From contig NZ_CP107869.1 of the NCBI RefSeq assembly GCF_036013645.1, positions 558,001 to 622,000 of the forward strand: 64,000 nucleotides of DNA, in the 5' to 3' direction. Each line of letters begins with the position of its first letter. Position 1 is the first letter of the stretch. The translations under genes were made by a program, and so were the position numbers. Of the stretch, positions 59,401 to 64,000 are shown one piece after another. Below the pieces are notes generated by a model. It did no database searches and was not told the DNA's origin. It worked only from the letters and a program-made list of their open reading frames with translations. This DNA comes from Streptomyces sp. NBC_00490 (GTDB taxonomy: Bacteria > Actinomycetota > Actinomycetes > Streptomycetales > Streptomycetaceae).

Positions 59401-62400
59401 CGACCGATGCGACGGCGCGCGGTGACAACAGCTCGCCGGTCGCGTCCGTCATCGTGACGGTCAGGACGTAGCTGGTGACGATCTCGGCGTGTGCCTGGGT
59501 GGTGGCGATGTTCGGCATCGAGGTGGTGCCGGTGGTCTCGGTGCGGGTGCTGCCGCGCTGCTTGGCGGCGGTGCCCTGGAGCGAGGGGTTGGCGAGCAGG
59601 ACGCCGCTCTCCGCCGCACGCTGGCCGGCGCTCAGCGTCACGTCGGCGCCGCGGTCCTGAGAGGAACTGCCGGAGTCGTCGCGGGCGGTGGTCCGGTAGT
59701 CCTCCAGCTCGAAACCGGTGCGCAGCCGTTCCACGGTGGTGGTGACCGGGGTCAGCTTGAACCGGACCTGGCCGGGGCTGCCGCCGACCGGCAGATGGCT
59801 CGGGCTGGTCCAGGTGCGGTAGCGGACCGGCAGGGTCATCCCGTCGGTCGTCAACTCGTGCAGATGGGCGCGCAGGAAGTCCGGCGAGAGCCGCTGGAGG
59901 ACCTGTTCCCGGTCGTGCGAGGACACGCCGATCTTCGTCAGCCGCCCCATGAGGTGGTGGGCGGCGTGGCTCGCGTCGAGCTGGCCGCTGGGGTGGCTGG
60001 GGAAACGGCGGCCGCGCAGGAAGGGCGGCACCCGGTAGCCGCGACCCAGATTGCGCGGGGTGGTGGTGCCGAGGCCGTCGGGGGCGAGCCCGGCCTCGAT
60101 GACGTCCTGCATGGGCAGGTGGAACATCACCGCGTCGCGCACGCGCTGGAGCGTGGCGGCGGCCCGGCGCGGGGCGAGTGCGCGGCCGAGACGCTGGGAC
60201 AGTCCTCCGGCCGCGGAACTGATCCTGGTCCCGGCGCGCGTGCCCACCATGCCCATGGCGGCCGTCCAGCGGTCCCGTACGGCGACGGTCTCGGCGGCGT
60301 CGGCGACCACCAGGTACATACGGCCGGCGTAGGTGAGGGTGGTGTTGCGTCCCCGGGTGAGGGTCTGCGCGACACTGCGGCCCCTGCCCCAGGCGTACTG
60401 GAGGGCGGTCGAGTAGGAGCCGACCACTGCCGGCTGACCGGGGGCCTGCTGGAGCGGCATATCGGCGCCCTGGACGCCGAGGGTGGCGCGCGAGACGGAG
60501 CTCGCGCTGCCGGCGACACGGTGCTCGTTGCCGATGGTCGCTTCGAGGCTGGCCGGCTTCGGATCGCTCCTGACCCGCAGGTTGTCCAGCTCGCCGTGGA
60601 TCGCGGCCTTCAGGTAGTGGGTCTGGAGGGGTCCGGCGCCGCCCAGTCCGGTGACGCGTGAGCCGAACGGGCCCAGGTACTGCCCGAGTTGGCCGGCGAC
60701 GTGGAGGTTCGCCATCGCCCGGCGCAGCGCACCGCGCGCCGGGGCGCCGGGCGCGCTGACGTGCCACGAGGTGCCCGAGGCGCGGTCGGCGGTGTCCTGC
60801 ATCAGCTGCTGCCGCTGTGCGCCGCCCTCCGTGCTGAGCACCACGTGCGGGGCGCGCAGCAGCCTGCGGACCAGCCGTTGGCCGGCCGAGTCCGTCCTCG
60901 GCAACGGGCGGGTGCCGTCCAGGAGTTGGTCGGCCTCGAGGGCGGAGAGCCGAACAGGTGCGGGCATCGGTGCCGGTCCGGTGGGCGGCGGGTCGGCGGG
61001 GGCGTGGCGGTCGGAGCCGTGCGCCGCGGGCACGGCCAGCTCCACCCGCCCCACGGTCTCGCTGCCGCGGCTGAACAGCGGGCGCTCCTCGACCTTGCTG
61101 ACGAAGACACCGGCGCCGAGGAGGCCGAGCGAGGCCAGCCGCGCCCAGCCGCGCGGACGGCGGTGGCCCTCGAAGGAGGCTCCCAGCTCCACCTGGTAGC
61201 TGTAGAGGTCGGCCCCGTTCTGGAACATGAGGTGGTCGTGGGTGACCGCGGCCGTGCTGCGGGTCGCCTTCTGGTCGGTCTTGGCGTAGCGGGCCCCCAG
61301 GGACACGTTGCCGGCCTGGCGCGGCAGCCCGACCTCCGGCACCTTGTCGTGGTCACGTGGGGAGATGCCCAGCTCGACACCGCCGGACAGCGTGGTGGAC
61401 GCCTGCTGCCCCTGGCCGGAGACCTCGGTGCCGATCACCGCGTTGCGCAGCGAGCGTTCGCTCATGGTGGTCTCGAACCGCCGGTCGGTGAGCCGTGCCC
61501 GCAGGATGAGCGTGTGGTGTCCGCGGCGCACCTTTCCGTCCTCGGTGAGGGTGACCGGCACGCCGGTGGTGCTCAGGTCGTCCAGACTCTGCGCCAGGCT
61601 GGGCCGGTTGAGCGCCTCGCGGACCTGACGGTCGTTGTGCAGCGCGGTCCGCATCCGCCCGTCGCCGTACCAGAACCGGGCCAGCCGCGGATGCCGCAGC
61701 ACCAGCGGCGGTACGAACAGGGACGGGTACGAGAGGTGCAGCGTGTCGAGGACGGCGTCCGCGAAGGTACGCAGGGGGTCCTGGGGGGCGGGTTGACCGC
61801 CCTGGTTCTGCGTCTGGGCCGGTACCGGGTTCGCCACGGCGTTGTGCGGGCGGCCCGGACGGAACCCCTCGGCGCGGACCTGGCCACTGAGATGGACCGG
61901 GTCCTCCCGCGAGAGGTACCAGGGCACCGGCGGCTCGGCGTCCGGGTTCGGGCCCGTCTGTCCGGGCGTACGGCTGTCCCAGCCCGCGAGTCGACGCGCG
62001 TCCTGGGTGGAGATCCAGTCCAGGCTGACCACCCGCACCGGACGCGCCGCGGACGCAGGCTCGCCGGCCTTGCGCACCATCAGGGTGCGCTCCACCCGGT
62101 AGAGCGCGACGGGGTGGTTGCGGACGCGGCCGGTGGTCTTGCGGGCAGCGTCGGTGCCGAGGTAATGGCCGCGCCCGGAGCTGAGGTCCGCGCGGACGAG
62201 CGGCCCGCCCTGGAGACGTACGTCGGTCTCCGGGCCGACGAGGGTGTGGTTGGGGCCGGCGGTGACCTGGACACCGAAGCGCGTGTCGCGGACATGGCCG
62301 CGCTCGTTCTGGTACGTCGTCTGGGTCAGGTCGCGCAGCTCCGCCTTGACCGACTCGGCGACCAGGGTGGCCCGGTGCGGGATCGACCGCTCGACGACGA

Positions 62401-64000
62401 GGTGCCCCAGCGGGTGCTGACCGCTCCCCCGCGTGAGCTCAGGTCCGCTGACCGGTCCGGAGAACCGGCCGAACAGGGCGAGCAGCCGCCCCGGACGGAC
62501 GTACGAGATCAGGGTGCGGTGCGCCGAACTGCCGGGACGGGCGCCGGAGATGGCGAGCGCGATGTCCTCCGGCGGGTCCACCAGGTGCAGTCCGGTGGTG
62601 TCGGTCATCCGCGCCTCGGTCCCGCCGGGGAAGGTGAGCGTCCGCGGCGCCCGCCGGGGTCCGTTGAACGGCACGGTGAGGTCGTCCGGCAGCCGCCAGC
62701 TCAGTCCGTCCCGCAGGGCGAACCGGGCGGTGTGCACCTGGCTGCGCTGCCAGCGCGGGACCGTCGCGGGCGAGGTGTCCGCGCCCCTGGTCCTCGGCGC
62801 CTCGGTGACGCGCTCCACTCGCACCCGGTAGTGGACGTCGTCCAGGTGCAGGTGCGAGCCCTCGTGGGCGCGGTGCTCGCTCTGGTGGTAGGCCTGGGTG
62901 CCCAAGGAGTAGTCGGTTCGGCGGGTCCAGCCCAGCGAAACGCCGATCTTCAGCAGCCAGTTGAGCGGCGGGCCCATGCTCAGCGCGGCGGCGATCCGGC
63001 GTCCGTGGCCGACGCTGCGCCCGCCGCCCGTACCGGCCTGGCCGCGCCGCATGGTGTCCAGCCGTGTCGTGCCGCCGTTCACGTCGGAGAAGCGTTCCCA
63101 GCGGTGGTACGGGATGGCCTCGACGGTCATCTCGTGGCCGACGCCGGACGCTTCCCGGCCCACGAAACGTGCGCCGCGCGGGGCGGTGAAGGCGCCGGGT
63201 TGTTCGGTCAGCAGGCGCAGCAGTTCCGCCTCGTCGAACTGGTCGCGCAACTTCTTCGGCAGCTGCGAGAGGATCTCCTGGGCCACCTGCTCGGGCGAGC
63301 GCAGGGTGAGTACGCCGGGACCGGCGAAGAGGCCGGTCGGCCGGCTTGGACCGGTGGCGTCCGTGCGGGACTCGGGGCTGCCGTCGTCCGGATCCGGCTC
63401 GGCGCCCGGGTCGATGAGGACGGTGGGCAGCCGGCTGCCGTCCTCGAAGGTGACGGTGCGCGGTGCCGGGCCCGGCGGCCGGGCATCCGGCCCGGTCAGC
63501 AGGCGGGCCGGGCGATGCCGTTCGAGCTGCGTCTCCAGCGGCACCGGCTCGCCCCGGTCGGGGGTCTCGGCGTCCGGGCGGTCGAGGTCGGTGATCCCGC
63601 CCATGCCGCGCAGCCACTCGCCGAAGGGGTCGGAGCCCTCCGGTTCGTCGGTGGCACGGTCGGCGGGGGTCGTGGCGGGGTCCGGTGAGGGGGTGAGCGG
63701 GGCGGTGGCCGGGATCAGGGCGTCGTAGTGGTCAGCGCCGTTGTAGGCCAGGTGCAGGGTGCCGCCCCCGCCCGGGTGGAGGATGGTGACGAGGGTGCTG
63801 CCCGGTGCGTGCGGGTCGGACTGGATGAGGCGCAGATCGAGGTCGAGGGTGTGCGCGAGCGCCTGCGGGAGCACGTCGGCGAACGGAGAGGCCCACAGTC
63901 CGGCGTGTTCTGCGGCCGCGGCGATGAGCCCCTCGGTACCGAGCCGTCGTGCGTGGTCCGGGGTGGGCGCGATGTCGGCGAGCTGCGGATAGCCGCTGTC
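56432..64000 (-). CDS. Giant protein with OTU-like modules, N-terminus outside window
   Basis: 2522 aa are visible and the frame is open at the window edge. The visible start has the C-terminal half of an OTU-like fold (VLPQALAHTLDLDLRLIQSD, then LHLAYNGADHYDALIP with the catalytic-type His, near 63730). About 1850 residues of beta-rich, Arg/Gly/Thr-rich sequence without known domains follow. Two more OTU-like modules are at the C-terminal end: MPHDGASFFHALIAVAQDRG (about 57900) to LFAADGYFHAALPPG, and SGRGNGFFAALSTSLHQAAR (about 57020) to LRLRRRGGDFVPLIQH. In both the catalytic Cys of the (D)GnC(f/l)FrA motif is replaced (Ser, Gly). No signal peptide or membrane segment is seen in this part. 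Very large proteins of this kind occur in Streptomyces; their role is unknown. Confidence 0.65.
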   Translation of the reverse strand, partial: DSGYPQLADIAPTPDHARRLGTEGLIAAAAEHAGLWASPFADVLPQALAHTLDLDLRLIQSDPHAPGSTLVTILHPGGGGTLHLAYNGADHYDALIPATAPLTPSPDPATTPADRATDEPEGSDPFGEWLRGMGGITDLDRPDAETPDRGEPVPLETQLERHRPARLLTGPDARPPGPAPRTVTFEDGSRLPTVLIDPGAEPDPDDGSPESRTDATGPSRPTGLFAGPGVLTLRSPEQVAQEILSQLPKKLRDQFDEAELLRLLTEQPGAFTAPRGARFVGREASGVGHEMTVEAIPYHRWERFSDVNGGTTRLDTMRRGQAGTGGGRSVGHGRRIAAALSMGPPLNWLLKIGVSLGWTRRTDYSLGTQAYHQSEHRAHEGSHLHLDDVHYRVRVERVTEAPRTRGADTSPATVPRWQRSQVHTARFALRDGLSWRLPDDLTVPFNGPRRAPRTLTFPGGTEARMTDTTGLHLVDPPEDIALAISGARPGSSAHRTLISYVRPGRLLALFGRFSGPVSGPELTRGSGQHPLGHLVVERSIPHRATLVAESVKAELRDLTQTTYQNERGHVRDTRFGVQVTAGPNHTLVGPETDVRLQGGPLVRADLSSGRGHYLGTDAARKTTGRVRNHPVALYRVERTLMVRKAGEPASAARPVRVVSLDWISTQDARRLAGWDSRTPGQTGPNPDAEPPVPWYLSREDPVHLSGQVRAEGFRPGRPHNAVANPVPAQTQNQGGQPAPQDPLRTFADAVLDTLHLSYPSLFVPPLVLRHPRLARFWYGDGRMRTALHNDRQVREALNRPSLAQSLDDLSTTGVPVTLTEDGKVRRGHHTLILRARLTDRRFETTMSERSLRNAVIGTEVSGQGQQASTTLSGGVELGISPRDHDKVPEVGLPRQAGNVSLGARYAKTDQKATRSTAAVTHDHLMFQNGADLYSYQVELGASFEGHRRPRGWARLASLGLLGAGVFVSKVEERPLFSRGSETVGRVELAVPAAHGSDRHAPADPPPTGPAPMPAPVRLSALEADQLLDGTRPLPRTDSAGQRLVRRLLRAPHVVLSTEGGAQRQQLMQDTADRASGTSWHVSAPGAPARGALRRAMANLHVAGQLGQYLGPFGSRVTGLGGAGPLQTHYLKAAIHGELDNLRVRSDPKPASLEATIGNEHRVAGSASSVSRATLGVQGADMPLQQAPGQPAVVGSYSTALQYAWGRGRSVAQTLTRGRNTTLTYAGRMYLVVADAAETVAVRDRWTAAMGMVGTRAGTRISSAAGGLSQRLGRALAPRRAAATLQRVRDAVMFHLPMQDVIEAGLAPDGLGTTTPRNLGRGYRVPPFLRGRRFPSHPSGQLDASHAAHHLMGRLTKIGVSSHDREQVLQRLSPDFLRAHLHELTTDGMTLPVRYRTWTSPSHLPVGGSPGQVRFKLTPVTTTVERLRTGFELEDYRTTARDDSGSSSQDRGADVTLSAGQRAAESGVLLANPSLQGTAAKQRGSTRTETTGTTSMPNIATTQAHAEIVTSYVLTVTMTDATGELLSPRAVASVGTLNEIVPAGLLTPVGDGTDGALTEEDVPEPERAVRMLTADQARPQGIASWRSGADGSGTADPDVLPFDDRIGSGVLAVDIRGAANVQDALTLATARADGLGDSDLGRRHTGNGLAERVRMARLTPLTGLGTAPAQAQQEATAQVGLTAGFREALGPDGSPLPAQASARLFGQSHTADSRLYARMHRSGTRLLAVESKPRMEAMQRSKTSDALEAGITDNVEGAIGTSPLAGNSNAGVTNPGATVPIGGANDGTALKGTADTTLGTHLKVVTDRSMLFAIPVSWLSVAQVDHHFTDSRPLHALGKAERGPRAAEAETTALVWLREDIARDYGLLDDTTFPDEVGAAWDAMAKAAGDLAAAEKNYYDARARARETWLDLTPLGQAALGDDHPDRPTVLPRAMAQSPAVAAWQAAREEVRRWEAHTDTAAADHHRLHLAASRLTAHHQGRATVPVPDRAQEYIAPAWRSEAPEPYRITAGTDSAPRTLTSPDGTTVRDVHDMPHDGASFFHALIAVAQDRGRLPHLLGTDLAARFTAAPGDPAVTERAVRAARNRLAWELGETHNADLLDTLALDAADTFTQDELDFAQVRLSPAQQAEFDAFGRLPQTLWPTPEQRVALATAAMLRPFTSEPQQDGTGRPDGEPAPPERRAGDHGGADLLPALAARLLGTPLTVVTGEGREQRFLPHGTDPATVNPARDPVLFAADGYFHAALPPGTPPPVATALPTPANTSGTGTNADATSDTDRTRSIPAPHRSHATPPWHPPAEGTGPRYRLARDGVLTAPNGATYTQGTPSGRGNGFFAALSTSLHQAARQPGLDRHEAARLRLRADTPPAQLMRLNGLPGARAERDSLFTPPPLTIRPGAPAPSQDARDGHLRRHLAEAPWGPGADRTVAEWAAAATGTTITLIEENGTAHTYPGPSGEAGPHLRLRRRGGDFVPLIQHTPAPQPAAPPPHQDPAAIPLPPSPTSPTGSTIRAAGAAGDLGPAAR

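Noticed and set aside
60689..63688. 999-codon + strand frame inside the giant protein gene
   Set aside because: Antisense shadow of the giant - strand gene; composition is Arg/Gly/Ala-rich without domains.

Overview
The window is high-GC actinobacterial DNA, almost certainly Streptomyces. Supporting marks are the very strong G/C third-position bias, an AfsR/SARP-type regulator, a DUF397 gene near an XRE-DUF5753 regulator, Tat-exported proteins, mycothiol-type DinB and F420/FMN luciferase-like proteins, GTG/TTG starts and a tRNA lacking an encoded CCA.

Left part (1-20.5 kb): small accessory genes (a partial SDR, a Fe/2OG oxygenase, an NlpC/P60-like protein, two regulators, DUF1330, SUKH, ZIP and GNAT proteins, an S1-domain protein) mixed with mobile DNA. 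There is a complete IS200/IS605 element (tnpA + tnpB, about 762-2547), a tnpB-only element (about 11503-12889) that splits a SAM methyltransferase gene, and a complete IS701-type element (14108-15506) with perfect 17-bp ends and a TTAG duplication that splits a small plus-strand gene. Remnants of IS481, IS21, IS3 and IS630 and a truncated tRNA-like sequence lie between them.

Centre (about 20.9-40.8 kb): a RiPP gene cluster for a linear azol(in)e-containing and dehydrated peptide. A LuxR/TrmB-like regulator leads in on the + strand. A divergent promoter region with TGTC(A/G)G repeats separates an M20 amidohydrolase plus a small orphan protein (- strand) from the precursor gene at 23715-23891 (+). 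The 58-residue precursor has an acidic leader and a 21-residue core in which 20 residues are Ser, Thr or Cys. A long, mostly overlapping - strand operon follows, read from right to left: small secreted peptide, SARP regulator, leader-binding ThiF-like protein fused to a degenerate YcaO, YcaO cyclodehydratase, SagB-type azoline oxidase, LanB glutamylation protein, LanB elimination protein, PqqD/RRE-M50 membrane protease, ABC ATPase, ABC permease, and a second YcaO. The inferred pathway is leader capture by the ThiF-like protein, cyclisation of Cys/Ser/Thr by the YcaOs, oxidation by SagB, dehydration of remaining Ser/Thr by the split LanB, leader removal by M50 and/or M20, and export by the ABC pair. 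Only one LanB-C/SpaB_C-like protein is present, so a thiopeptide-type pyridine ring is not expected; the closest known logic is goadsporin-like.

Right part (41-64 kb): a GH13 trehalose-synthase-like gene with an LLM oxidoreductase, a LysR/class A beta-lactamase-like divergent pair followed by two Tat-exported metallo-beta-lactamase-fold proteins, a PPTase-like and a DinB gene, an initiator tRNA with a strong terminator, a TetR/DUF1772 divergent pair with visible operators, a secreted subtilisin with a P-domain, a phosphotransferase, and the C-terminal 2522 residues of a giant protein with OTU-like modules whose visible catalytic-Cys positions are substituted.
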